A DNA stretch of 41,272 nucleotides. Source: Kosmotogaceae bacterium. GTDB lineage: Bacteria; Thermotogota; Thermotogae; Petrotogales; Kosmotogaceae. Under the pieces are notes generated by a model. That model saw only the letters and a list, made by a program, of their open reading frames with translations. It was not told where the DNA came from and ran no database searches. The position numbers were made by a program, and so were the translations under genes. Below, in pieces: positions 1 to 8,000 of this stretch (its first letter is position 1; every line of letters starts with the position of its first letter). The DNA lies in assembly GCA_003444085.1 (NCBI GenBank), contig DLVL01000031.1, positions 39,426 through 80,697 on the forward strand. The letters are read 5' to 3'.

Positions 1-165
1 GATGTGACAATTATCATGACTTCCAGCGAGTTGGGAGAACTGCGCAAGATTTGTGATCGGATCGCAATCATATCTGAGGGACGCCTGGCGGGTATTCTTC
101 CACCCGATGCTCCTGATGTCGAGTACGGCCTGATGATGTCAGGGCAGAAGTCAGAGGTGGTTTGA
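1..165 (+). CDS. ABC transporter ATP-binding protein, C-terminal fragment (5' end outside window)
   Basis: The frame is open from base 1 to a TGA at 163-165 and encodes the last 54 residues. They read as the end of the second nucleotide-binding domain of a sugar/nucleoside ABC ATPase (RbsA/NupO type): the stretch TSSELGELRKICDRIAII followed by SEGRLAG matches the switch-histidine-loop-to-C-terminus region of that family, where a serine-rich segment often replaces the His loop. One base separates its stop from the first permease ATG, so it is the energising subunit of the same importer. Walker motifs lie outside the window, so ATPase competence cannot be judged. The substrate is not visible. 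Confidence 0.85.
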   Translation, partial: DVTIIMTSSELGELRKICDRIAIISEGRLAGILPPDAPDVEYGLMMSGQKSEVV

Positions 166-166
166 G

Positions 167-1213
167 ATGTGGAACAAGTTTAAGGACTATATTCTTGGAC
201 TTGGGATTCCCAGGCTAACTATTATTGGGTTCCTGGCAATCCTTTTTGCTATCGCTTTTGTTACCGGTCTCGCCATACCACCCCTTATCGGTGACTCACT
301 GAGAAGGGTCGGTATGGCAGGCATCATGGTTCTTGCAATGCTTCCAACTGTACGTGCAGGAATCGGTCTGAACTTTGGCCTGCCGCTTGGGATAGTTTCT
401 GGTCTGGTCGGGGCACTTATCAGCATGCAGCTGGACTTCACCGGTTTCTTCGGTTTCTTCATGGCTGTAATGTTTGGCATACCCTTCTCAGTTCTTTCGG
501 GCATCGGTTATGCCTGGTTGCTTTCAAAGGTCCGCGGACAGGAGATGATGGTAGGGACATATGTCGGTTTCTCCTCGGTGGCTTTCATGAGCATCTTGTG
601 GTTGGTGCTGCCTTTCAATCATCCAGAGATGATATGGGCTATAGGAGGATCGGGGCTGCGAAGCCAGCTCTCTCTCGGAAATCACTTTGGCCAGGTGCTA
701 AACAATTTCCTCAGTTTTGAAATTGCCAGAATGGTTGTCCCTACGGGATTGCTGTTGTTCTTTGCCCTCTTCTGTGTGATCATTTACTTCTTTTTCAGAA
801 CCAAGATAGGACTGGCAATAGACGCTACCGGTCAGAATGAGAGTTATGCCATAACATCCGGGGTGAACACCAAACGCATGCGTACTATTGCCGTTGTGAT
901 CTCAAATGTTCTTGGGGGAATAGGGATCGTTGCCTATGCACAGAGTTATGGTTTTCTTCAGTTATACACCGGTCCCATGTTCATGGCTTTCCCCGCAGTC
1001 GCTGCCATACTGATTGGAGGAGCATCGTTGAGTAAGGCTTCAGTTACCAACGTTGTAGTCGGGACACTACTGTTTCAGACTCTGCTGACCATTTCATTAC
1101 CAGTAACCGCGCAGGTTTTTACAGGAGACATTACTGAGATAGCTCGTCTGATTATTGCTAACGGGATGATTGTATACGCCCTCACCAGGGGCGCAGGGAA
1201 AGGAGGGCGATGA
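167..1213 (+). CDS. ABC transporter permease (BPD_transp_2 family, sugar/nucleoside type), first of pair
   Basis: The 348-residue protein is almost wholly hydrophobic, with about eight to ten membrane segments and short charged loops, and the glycine-rich GIGLNFGLPLG segment near residue 65 typical of RbsC/NupP-type permeases. It would form half of the transmembrane pore of an importer, pairing with the next gene product and with the ATPase ending just upstream. The ATG follows the ATPase stop by one base, so the genes are translationally coupled. The cytoplasmic TGQNESYAITSG segment near residue 220 corresponds to the coupling loop that contacts the ATPase. No binding-protein gene is in the window, so the solute (ribose-like sugar, nucleoside or other) cannot be assigned. 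Confidence 0.88.
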   Translation: MWNKFKDYILGLGIPRLTIIGFLAILFAIAFVTGLAIPPLIGDSLRRVGMAGIMVLAMLPTVRAGIGLNFGLPLGIVSGLVGALISMQLDFTGFFGFFMAVMFGIPFSVLSGIGYAWLLSKVRGQEMMVGTYVGFSSVAFMSILWLVLPFNHPEMIWAIGGSGLRSQLSLGNHFGQVLNNFLSFEIARMVVPTGLLLFFALFCVIIYFFFRTKIGLAIDATGQNESYAITSGVNTKRMRTIAVVISNVLGGIGIVAYAQSYGFLQLYTGPMFMAFPAVAAILIGGASLSKASVTNVVVGTLLFQTLLTISLPVTAQVFTGDITEIARLIIANGMIVYALTRGAGKGGR

Positions 1214-1214
1214 G

Positions 1215-2330
1215 ATGCGAACAAGAGATTTGCTGAAAAACAATGCAGTGCCCATAGTATTTGCTGGTCTTTCGATCTTTCTTGTGGTCGCGTCTCGAAT
1301 GGATCCGGTCTTCCTTTTGCAGGAAGTCATTACACGTCTTTCTCGAAACTCTTTTCTGGTGCTAGCGCTTATCATACCCGTTATTGCAGGACTTGGGCTG
1401 AATTTCGCGATCGTTCTTGGCGCAATGTCCGGTCAGGCGGCCGTTATCATGATTACTCACTGGATGACCACGCTTTCAGCGGAGAGCACCATGCTTGCCA
1501 TATTTCGCTGGCAGGGTGGATTGGGCGGATTCTTGTTTGCTACGATTATCTCGACCCCGATCGCTCTGGTATTGGGTTGGCTCGTTGGCAAAACACTTAA
1601 CGCTGCCAAGGGCCGGGAAATGATCACTGCGCTTATGCTGGGATTCTTCGCGAACGGTATTTACCAGCTGATCTTCCTGATTGGCATAGGAACAGTCATC
1701 CCGATGGCAAATCCGAGAATGGTTTTGCCCGGCGGGGTAGGCCTGCGTATTACCATTGATCTCTTCAATCCTGTCGGTCGCCCGGTTCGTTCAATAGGCG
1801 CTGCTCTTAATAACCTGATTCTCCCTCAAATAGGCTTGATTCGTATACCTGTCGTTCCATTGATTATTGTTGCTTGCTTGTGTTTTTTCATATATTTCTT
1901 CATGCGCACCAAACTCGGACAACAGATCCGGGCTACAGGTCAAGATATGTACGTGGCTGAAATTGCTGGAATCAAGGTTAATCGAATCAGGGTCATTGCA
2001 GTCATGTTTTCAACCGTAATGGCGGCATGGGGTCAGCTGATCTGGTTGCAGGACATAGGAACACTCAACACATATGCCTCGCACGAACAGGTCGGAATGT
2101 TTGCAATAGCCGCACTGCTTGTAGGTGGTGCAAACGTAAAGCGCGCAACCATATGGCATGCGCTGCTTGGCGTTGTGCTCTTCCATACATTATTCGTTGT
2201 TTCACCAGTTGCTGGTCAGCGCCTGTTTGGACAATCACAGATCGGCGAGTATTTCCGCGCTTTCATTGCCTATGGTGTAATTGCTTTGTCTCTTGCGTTG
2301 CATGCCTGGAAGCAACGCAAGAGCAAGTAA
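1215..2330 (+). CDS. ABC transporter permease (BPD_transp_2 family), second of pair
   Basis: The 371-residue membrane protein has a GLGLNFAIVLGAMSG segment and a TGQDMYVAEIAGI coupling-loop segment parallel to those of the preceding permease, showing that the two are paralogous halves of one heterodimeric pore. I place the start at ATG 1215, one base after the previous stop and 8 bases after AGGAGG (1201-1206); the frame is open further upstream to 1170, but that part overlaps the preceding gene and has no ribosome site. It is the last gene of the operon; no convincing terminator follows directly, and the next hairpin is about 400 bases downstream. Confidence 0.88.
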   Translation: MRTRDLLKNNAVPIVFAGLSIFLVVASRMDPVFLLQEVITRLSRNSFLVLALIIPVIAGLGLNFAIVLGAMSGQAAVIMITHWMTTLSAESTMLAIFRWQGGLGGFLFATIISTPIALVLGWLVGKTLNAAKGREMITALMLGFFANGIYQLIFLIGIGTVIPMANPRMVLPGGVGLRITIDLFNPVGRPVRSIGAALNNLILPQIGLIRIPVVPLIIVACLCFFIYFFMRTKLGQQIRATGQDMYVAEIAGIKVNRIRVIAVMFSTVMAAWGQLIWLQDIGTLNTYASHEQVGMFAIAALLVGGANVKRATIWHALLGVVLFHTLFVVSPVAGQRLFGQSQIGEYFRAFIAYGVIALSLALHAWKQRKSK

Positions 2331-2386
2331 TCCATTTCCAGGCCAAGAACAACTCGAACTGATAAAGTATTTATGGGGTATTCAGT

Positions 2387-2463
2387 AGCAACTGGATACC
2401 TCTGCTTTTTTATGGGGTTTTTCCAGAGAGCTTACTCGCATAGCTTTGACTATGAGAGCCTCG
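2387..2463 (+). repeat. Degenerate intergenic repeat, copy A
   Basis: The segment starts AGCAACTGGATA, continues CCTCTGC, then after a T-rich insert AGAGCTTACT, AGCTT and ends GAGCCTCG. The same words in the same order occur at 4499-4552, with gaps. It includes a small hairpin CATAG-CTTTGA-CTATG (about 2440-2455). By eye this looks like two diverged copies of an intergenic element; chance similarity is not excluded. Confidence 0.3.
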
Positions 2464-2724
2464 AAGTACTTCTCTGTTTCCTCTTAGGCCGAAGGTCATA
2501 TCACCCCAAGCTGTCCGCTACACATTCTGATAGTTAACGGAATGATGAATGATGGCTTGCAGAACGAAGTGTTTGCGTCTTCTCAAACAAAACCAGATCC
2601 AATACTTGCAGAACCGCAGCGCGAAATCCCCGAAAGATATAAGGATTGAAAACAGACATTTTGAGCTTAGCATGTATCCCTGGCCGCTTTGGAGTTGCTG
2701 TAGAAGATCCTGATGGTACAGTCA

Positions 2725-2813
2725 ACGAAAGCCGCAGGTCTGACCTGCGGCTTATTGTTGGGGGTGTCATAAGTACGTCTGTTTTATTGGGGGGTAAGCA
2801 TCGAGTTTATTAC
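2725..2813 (-). ncRNA. Candidate C-rich small RNA, about 90 nt
   Basis: A consensus promoter (TTGACA, 17 bp, TATAAT) predicts a start at G 2813 on the minus strand. The transcript would carry two C tracts in sequence with little self-pairing, UUACCCCCCAAUAA (C6 at 2794-2789) and GACACCCCCAACAAUAA (C5 at 2764-2760), then a strong hairpin (2753-2729) with tail UUUCGUU. No ribosome site precedes any ATG in it, so it appears non-coding. C-rich unpaired motifs upstream of a terminator hairpin are the layout of Shine-Dalgarno-blocking sRNAs known in Firmicutes. Function here is inferred; nothing shows that it is expressed. Confidence 0.45.
2729..2753 (-). terminator. Strong hairpin, probable intrinsic terminator (possibly bidirectional)
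   Basis: AAGCCGCAGGTC (2729-2740) and GACCTGCGGCTT (2742-2753) are perfect inverted arms of 12 bp around one base, giving a stem of about 10 bp with a tight loop. On the minus strand it is followed by TTTCGTT, on the plus strand by TTATTGTT; both tails are only moderately T-rich. It most likely ends the leftward RNA started at 2813 and may also stop readthrough from the ABC operon. Confidence 0.55.
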
Positions 2814-2819
2814 AATCTA

Positions 2820-2848
2820 ATTATACACGATTCTGACAATATTGTCAA
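2820..2848 (-). promoter_or_regulatory. Perfect consensus housekeeping promoter facing left, with palindromic operator candidate
   Basis: On the minus strand TTGACA (2848-2843), a 17-base spacer and TATAAT (2825-2820) match the sigma-A consensus at all 12 positions. A perfect 14-bp palindrome, TGACAATATTGTCA (2834-2847), covers most of the -35 hexamer and could be a repressor site. No credible gene lies downstream on that strand, which is why I link it to the candidate RNA. Confidence 0.7.
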
Positions 2849-2907
2849 TATACGATGAATTTTATCCCTTTTGTTGCCCCCTGATTCTCATCAATCAACT
2901 GCGAGTA

Positions 2908-3594
2908 CTACCTCTCAAAATTGAGTATGTTGACAAGCTTCTCCACAGAGATGATCTCGACCTTTCGACCTCTGGTGGCTATCGCCCCAATATCGACCAG
3001 TTCCGAAAACACTCTTGAAAGAGAGGGGCGAGCCACACCAAAAAAATCTGCCAGAGCCTCCCGTGACATGTCGAGTTCAAAGCACCTGCCATTAGATCTG
3101 TGAAGCTTGAGCAGATAATTTGCCAGTCGCTGTTTTATTGTTCCCAGGGTAAGCATGAAGAGCTTGTCTGCAAGGAGATTGATGCGGTCTCCGATATCTC
3201 TAAGGAGGTTCAACAGAAACTTCTCCTCGTTGCGGCATAGTCTGAGTACAGTTTCTCTACTCATTAGTAGAAAAGTCGATCCTCTGTCATCTGCCACAAG
3301 ATCTACAGGGAACTCTCTGTCAGATGAAAACAGAAAAGCTGATCCCAGAACTGATGGGGCTTCGAGTCTTTCAACCCGGATGACTTTCCCACTTTGATCC
3401 TGCATCTCTGCCACAGCCGAACCATCAAGAAGAATCAGCAGTTCATCATGAACAGATCCTCTGCTACGCACTAGACAGCCCAAAGGGTACTTCTCCATCC
3501 TGTAGTGAATTGATGAAAACACTCGTTCCAGTTCGCCAATAGTATAGCCCTTGAAAAGGGATGATTCGCCAAGATTCAGTATTAGTGGATTCAC
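2908..3594 (-). CDS. Crp/Fnr family transcriptional regulator
   Basis: The 228-residue protein has the family's two parts: a cyclic-nucleotide-binding-like beta-barrel sensor (about residues 15-120, with LFKGYTIGELERVFSS and LLILLDGSAV segments) and a C-terminal winged helix-turn-helix (LADFFGVARPSLSRVFSEL, near residues 180-198). The N-terminal cysteine cluster of Fnr is absent, so it is not an Fnr-type oxygen sensor; its ligand is unknown. I choose the GTG at 3594: GAGGTG (3605-3600) precedes it by 5 bases, whereas the more upstream TTG (3612) has no ribosome site. It is divergent from the hemerythrin gene. A 14-bp palindrome between the genes (3606-3619) lies downstream of its own predicted start site, suggesting autorepression. 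Confidence 0.85.
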   Translation of the reverse strand: MNPLILNLGESSLFKGYTIGELERVFSSIHYRMEKYPLGCLVRSRGSVHDELLILLDGSAVAEMQDQSGKVIRVERLEAPSVLGSAFLFSSDREFPVDLVADDRGSTFLLMSRETVLRLCRNEEKFLLNLLRDIGDRINLLADKLFMLTLGTIKQRLANYLLKLHRSNGRCFELDMSREALADFFGVARPSLSRVFSELVDIGAIATRGRKVEIISVEKLVNILNFER

Positions 3595-3605
3595 GCATTC
3601 ACCTC

Positions 3606-3619
3606 GTAACAACTGTTAC
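3606..3619. promoter_or_regulatory. Candidate Crp/Fnr operator, palindrome GTAACA-AC-TGTTAC
   Basis: Two perfect 6-bp arms are separated by 2 bp. The core TAACA-N2-TGTTA is the same as in the PrfA box, a known Crp/Fnr-family site. Its centre (3612.5) is 41.5 bp upstream of the start site predicted for the hemerythrin gene (3654), the standard class II activator position, and inside the 5' untranslated region of the regulator gene. That the adjacent regulator binds it is inference. Confidence 0.6.
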
Positions 3620-3647
3620 CGACATACTTCTCATCCTCAATTATACT
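3619..3647 (+). promoter_or_regulatory. Promoter of the DUF438-hemerythrin gene
   Basis: CCGACA (3619-3624, 4 of 6 matches), a 17-bp spacer and TATACT (3642-3647) predict transcription from about 3654. The weak -35 abutting the palindrome fits an activator-dependent promoter. The -10 overlaps that of the divergent regulator promoter. Confidence 0.5.
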
Positions 3648-3668
3648 CAACTGGAGAAAGTCGGGCAA
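3640..3668 (-). promoter_or_regulatory. Promoter of the Crp/Fnr regulator gene
   Basis: On the minus strand TTGCCC (3668-3663), a 17-bp spacer and TATAAT (3645-3640) predict a start near 3633, leaving a leader of about 39 nt that includes the palindrome 3606-3619 and the ribosome site. Confidence 0.5.
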
Positions 3669-3686
3669 AAAATGGAGGTACTGTTC

Positions 3687-4400
3687 TTGGAGAGCTTCAA
3701 AGAGAGGAAGGGCCGGCTTATATTGCTTGTCAGGAATATCGTCGACACGCCTGAGAGGCTTTCGTCACAGGAGGAGGCACTCTTTGGCAATATGATTCGT
3801 GGTTTTACACCAATGGAGATCCTGAGATTGGAAAAGGAGTTTGAAGATGCAGGGCTCCATCCATCCATAATACATATCTTCTGCGATGTTCACCTGGGAT
3901 TGCTCAAGGAGTTTTCGAGCACTGGCATAGACGATTACTCTTCTGAACACCCATTTTATACGCTCTCGAAAGATCACAAAGACCTTATCAAGACACTTAA
4001 GGCATCTCTGAAGAATGATTCGCTGCCTGATTCGAACGAAGCAGGAGAGCTTTCAGAGAAACTGAATACAGCCTTTGCCAGGAAAGAAGCTCACATGAAA
4101 CTAGAAGAAGAACTGTTGTTTTTCCCAATAATGAAGCATAACTCATTGCCAGGACCCATAATACTTATAAGAGAACATGACAAGATGCGACATTCAATGA
4201 AACTGATTCGTGATATGACAAGGCCTCCATCAAGAGCAGAAACAATCAATAAACACAACTCGGAGCTCTCAACAATTCTCGGTATGGTCATCAGTCATCA
4301 GTACAAGGAGTCTACGATTCTTTTCAAGATAGCAGCTGAAGTCCTTGATCAAGATGAATGGTGGGCTGTTCAGGAAGAAGTCTCGAAACTAAGTCCTTAG
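3687..4400 (+). CDS. DUF438-hemerythrin (HHE) domain protein, no PAS domain
   Basis: The N-terminal part (about 75 residues) matches DUF438, with a GFTPMEILRLEKEF helix and FCDVHLGLLKEF. It is followed by a hemerythrin-like four-helix domain with the expected metal ligands: EHPFYTLSKDHKDL, HMKLEEELLFFPIM, REHDKMRH and HQYKESTILF. Such domains bind a non-haem di-iron centre and sense or scavenge O2 or NO; the DUF438 role is not established. Many family members continue into a PAS domain, which is missing here (237 residues). I prefer the TTG start at 3687, which has GGAGGT (3674-3679) at 7 bases; the ATG at 3672 overlaps that ribosome site and would lie 15 bases after the nearest upstream GGAG. 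The pairing with a Crp/Fnr regulator suggests an oxidative or nitrosative stress response. Confidence 0.82.
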   Translation: MESFKERKGRLILLVRNIVDTPERLSSQEEALFGNMIRGFTPMEILRLEKEFEDAGLHPSIIHIFCDVHLGLLKEFSSTGIDDYSSEHPFYTLSKDHKDLIKTLKASLKNDSLPDSNEAGELSEKLNTAFARKEAHMKLEEELLFFPIMKHNSLPGPIILIREHDKMRHSMKLIRDMTRPPSRAETINKHNSELSTILGMVISHQYKESTILFKIAAEVLDQDEWWAVQEEVSKLSP

Positions 4401-4498
4401 ACATTCTTCGTCTCTTGTGATGATGGGCTCTGTCTTGAAGTATATTACGAGATCAGGAGCGTTCATCTTAGAAGATCACCTATCGCGAACACTACATA

Positions 4499-4552
4499 AG
4501 CAACCGGATAGACCTCTGCTGCAAAGAGCTTCTTACAGCTTCAATAGCCTCG
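4499..4552 (+). repeat. Degenerate intergenic repeat, copy B
   Basis: AGCAACCGGATA, ACCTCTGC, AGAGCTTCTTA, CAGCTTC and TAGCCTCG occur here in the same order as at 2387-2463, with shorter spacing. The rest of the 195-bp gap (4401-4595) shows no gene, promoter or clear terminator. Confidence 0.3.
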
Positions 4553-4595
4553 TGGCTAACAGCCTTCGGGCAGCTGCTCATTTCGAGACATCCTT

Positions 4596-5048
4596 TTACA
4601 CAGCGTTCAAGACCCGTTTTTCGAGATCAATGAGGAATGCCTTCCAACCAGTACCAGCTGTGGGGCAGAATCCTCCTATGCCATTCGTCGCAGTGACCCT
4701 GTGACATGGAATGATGACGTGCAGTGGGTTCCTGCCAAGGGTATTGCCCACTGCTCTTGCGGCACTGGCATTTCCGAGAGTACGTGCAACCTCAGAGTAT
4801 GTCATTGTTGATCCGTAAGGTATGCTCTGTACAATCGAAAAGACCTTCCTCTGGAATCGTGTTGCCTCAAAGGAATACGGAAAGTCAAATGCTCTTCTTT
4901 TGCCGTGAAGATACTCATCAAACTGGGTGGTATATGGCTCAAGGGATACGGGAGGCAAGTGTTTACCGATGAGTTCAACCCTGACGAGTCGACCTGAAAC
5001 CACCGTTATCATTACTGAGCCTGGTTCTGCTGTAACAATACCCGTCAT
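4596..5048 (-). CDS. ogt: Methylated-DNA--[protein]-cysteine S-methyltransferase
   Basis: This single-use repair protein transfers the alkyl group from O6-alkylguanine in DNA to its own cysteine. The active-site motif PCHRV is at residues 114-118 with Cys115; the winged-helix DNA-binding part is recognisable from FQRKVFSIVQSIPYGSTMTY and the SAARAVG arginine-finger segment (residues 95-101). At 150 residues it is of normal length for the short Ogt form without an Ada regulatory domain. Its ATG overlaps the smc stop in an ATGA (5048-5045), so it is translated with smc. It is the last gene of the leftward radical SAM-smc-ogt unit. Confidence 0.93.
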   Translation of the reverse strand: MTGIVTAEPGSVMITVVSGRLVRVELIGKHLPPVSLEPYTTQFDEYLHGKRRAFDFPYSFEATRFQRKVFSIVQSIPYGSTMTYSEVARTLGNASAARAVGNTLGRNPLHVIIPCHRVTATNGIGGFCPTAGTGWKAFLIDLEKRVLNAV

Positions 5049-8000
5049 CCTAACACCGACTCATACGTCTCCATTTGAACAGGAATAATCCTTGAAACTC
5101 CGTCCGTCATCGTTACACCATGCATCAGATTGGCAGAGTCCATGACTATCTTGCTATGGGTAATAACCACAAACTGCGTATCAGAAGCGTGCTGCCTTAG
5201 CATTCTCTTGAACCTCTCTGCGTTGTAATCGTCCAGTGGAGCATCGACCTCATCGAGAACATAGAATGGGCTTGGCTTTATGCTCAGCAAGGCAAAGACA
5301 AGAGCAATCCCCACGAGGGCTTTCTCACCACCAGAGAAGAGCTGCAACTTTTGGTATTTTCTTCCCTGCCTCTTCACTGCTATCTCAATGCCTGACTCCA
5401 GAATATCTTCTGCAGGTAAAATCTTCATTTGCCCTTCTGCGCCCTCGAACAACTCTGCAACATATCTGCGGAAACTGATGTTTATCTTTTCGAGAGTGTT
5501 GAGGAAGATTGATCTTGCTTCTTTGTCAGTCTTCTCTATGAGGTCTTCCAGCTTTCTCTTGGCTTCTTCAAGGTCTTCCTTCTGAGCATAGAGCTCCTGA
5601 AACTCTCCGTCAACAAGCCTGTACTCATCTATCGCTTCAAGGTCAACGCTTCCGAGGAATTTCAGTTTGTTCTCAAAGTCTTCCAGTTCCTCCTTTGTTG
5701 AACGCAGTTCTTCATCAGAAAGCAGCTCAACTTTCTCGGGCTCACCACCAATTGTCTCCCTGATCTGTTGCAACTTCATCTCTGACTCCTGTATACTCAA
5801 CTCCAGCTTGTGAGCGACCTCTCTCTTATCCTCTCTCTGTGACTTCAGGTCATCTATCTCTTCTTCAACTTCCTGCAGTGTAGCAAGTCTCTTTTCCTTT
5901 CCTTCGCGTTGATAACGTATATTCTTGAAGAGTGCTTCTGTCTCCTTCTTCAGTGACGAGAGCTCCCTCGCCTGCTCCTCGACGTTCTCCTTAAGCTTAC
6001 TCGCTTCCTCTTCAAGATCTGTGAGTTGCTTGCTCAGAAGATTTACCTGTTCACCATTATCCGACTGCTTCTGCGTTATGTGCTTCAACTCTTTGCCATA
6101 CTGCTCCTGTTTATCGTACTGCATAGATAGCTGCATCTTCATATCGACGATTTCACTCTGCGTGCTCTCAAGCTCTTTCTTTTGCTCTTTGAGCTCTTTT
6201 GAGAACAACCCGATTTTCTCATCGAGTCTTGCTCTCTCGCCTTCGAGTTGATTCTTCCGTGATGTTAGCTCATCTCTTCTCTTGTCACCTTCCGAGAGCC
6301 TCTTCTCATAGTCATCTTTGATCCGTGCGAGTTCTGAGATTTCCTTCTCAAGCTCCTTGATAGCATTCAGCGTATCACTGACGGAACGATTGAGTGAAAC
6401 ATTTTCAGATATAATCTGGTTTAACTCTTCACGCAGGATCCCCAGATAGCTCTTCGTTTCTGAAGCGTCATCTTTCTTTCTTTCAGTCTCCTTGCTCACC
6501 ACTGAAAGATCATTCTGAAGATCAATCTCCTTTTCAGCAAGTTCGTGTATCCTTCTCTTGCGCGATATGAGGTCAGTCCTCGCATCACGTTCAAGAAATC
6601 CCCCGGTAATAGCTCCTCCAGCAGATAAGAGTTGACCATCGAGTGAGACTATTCTTCCGTTGATGCCCTGTTCTCTGCGCAATTCTATGGCATCATCCAG
6701 TGTTCTTACAACAATCGCATTACCGAAGAGATACTTCGGAACGCTCTCAAAGCCTTGTGGAACCTCAACCAGTTCCGCAGCATAACCAACAAAACCTGCG
6801 TGCTTTTCAGCTTTCTTGTTCTTGGAGAAGTAATCTGAAATCATGTCAAGAGGGAGTAATGTGGCTCTGCCTATTTTTGACTCTTTGAGGAACGTAACAA
6901 TTCTCCTAGCCGTGAGCGAATCGTCAACGATAATGTCCTGCATCCTGTTTCCCAACAAGATACTTATGGCAGTTTCATACTCAGTAGCAGCTTCAATGAC
7001 GTTTGCAACGACATCAACCAGTCCATTGAACATGTCCCTACGCTGAAAGACCTCTTTCACTGACCTGGAGAAACCCTCGTAGTCTTTCTGCTGACGCTCC
7101 AGCGTTGACCTCTCAAATTGAGAGTTTCTGAGGTCATCAGAAAGTCTTGTTTGCTTCTCTCTAAGTTGTTCCAGTTCCTGTTCCAGCTTTGTGAGAGATG
7201 CTTTAGCGGACTCTATGTTCGCTTCTGTTTCCTGCTGTTTTTTCGAAACCTTCTCGTTTTGCTCAGTGAGGCGTTCTGCTTCCTTCTGCAGTTCCTGAAG
7301 ACGGCTGTTTTTGCCGTCCAGTTGAGAACAGATCATCTGCAGTCTCTTCTTGAAATCTTCGGTGTTATTCATGATCCTGTCCAGATCATTGTCTATCTTG
7401 CTTACTTGCTTCTTCACAGAATCAAGTTCTTCCTGCAGACCATGCCATTCCTTTTCCTTTTCACTGTAGTCAGCCATTGCGGTATCGCGAATCTTCTCTA
7501 GCTCATTGAGTTTTGCTTCGTCTTCCTGAATCTGCTGCTGCATCTGATCACTGATAAGCTTCAGCTCTTCCCTTCTCTTCTGAAGATCTTCCAGCTCAGC
7601 TTTGAGTGAATCGATTTTCGTGCTGGTTTCGATAATCTTGCTCTCTTTTTCACTGTGACGCGATGAGTACATTTCTTTGAGCTCAAGCAGATCATTCTGT
7701 CTGCGCTTGTGGTCTTCAAGGAGTTGAGTAAAGGTTTCTATCTCCTTATCAACCTCGGAGAACTCCTTCCTCAGTGCTGACCATTTCGATTCTTTCTCGA
7801 TGAGATTCTTCTGAATATTTTTCAGTTCGTTATCTGCAGTGCTCTTTTCCTCTCGTTTCTTCCCAAGCAAGCTTCTTTCTCTTTCGATGAGGTTCCCAAA
7901 ATAGACTCTCTTTAGTTCCCCTACCTTTTCAGAGTATTCGACATGCTTCTCAGCCCTCTTGGCCTTGAGGTACAGGGACTTCCTCTGCTTGTCGATCATA

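Larger units (their letters stand above)
2331..2907. other. Gene-free region, 577 bp, with a leftward promoter and hairpin
   Basis: No frame here has both a ribosome site and protein-like composition. A 78-codon frame on the minus strand (2770-2534) has no Shine-Dalgarno sequence and low-complexity Arg/Ser-rich content, so I do not call it. What the region holds is a consensus minus-strand promoter (2848-2820), a candidate C-rich RNA (2813-2725), a 12-bp-arm hairpin (2729-2753), a degenerate repeat copy (2387-2463), a perfect 10-bp palindrome GAAGTACTTC at 2464-2473, and a duplicated TTATGGGGT (2371-2379 and 2410-2418). Confidence 0.7.

Noticed and set aside
2534..2770. 78-codon minus-strand frame inside the candidate RNA region
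   Set aside because: No Shine-Dalgarno site before its ATG; it starts just before a strong hairpin and has Arg/Ser/Thr-rich composition unlike the neighbouring proteins.
2646..2858. 70-codon plus-strand frame across the hairpin
   Set aside because: It reads through the hairpin and the opposite promoter and has no ribosome site.
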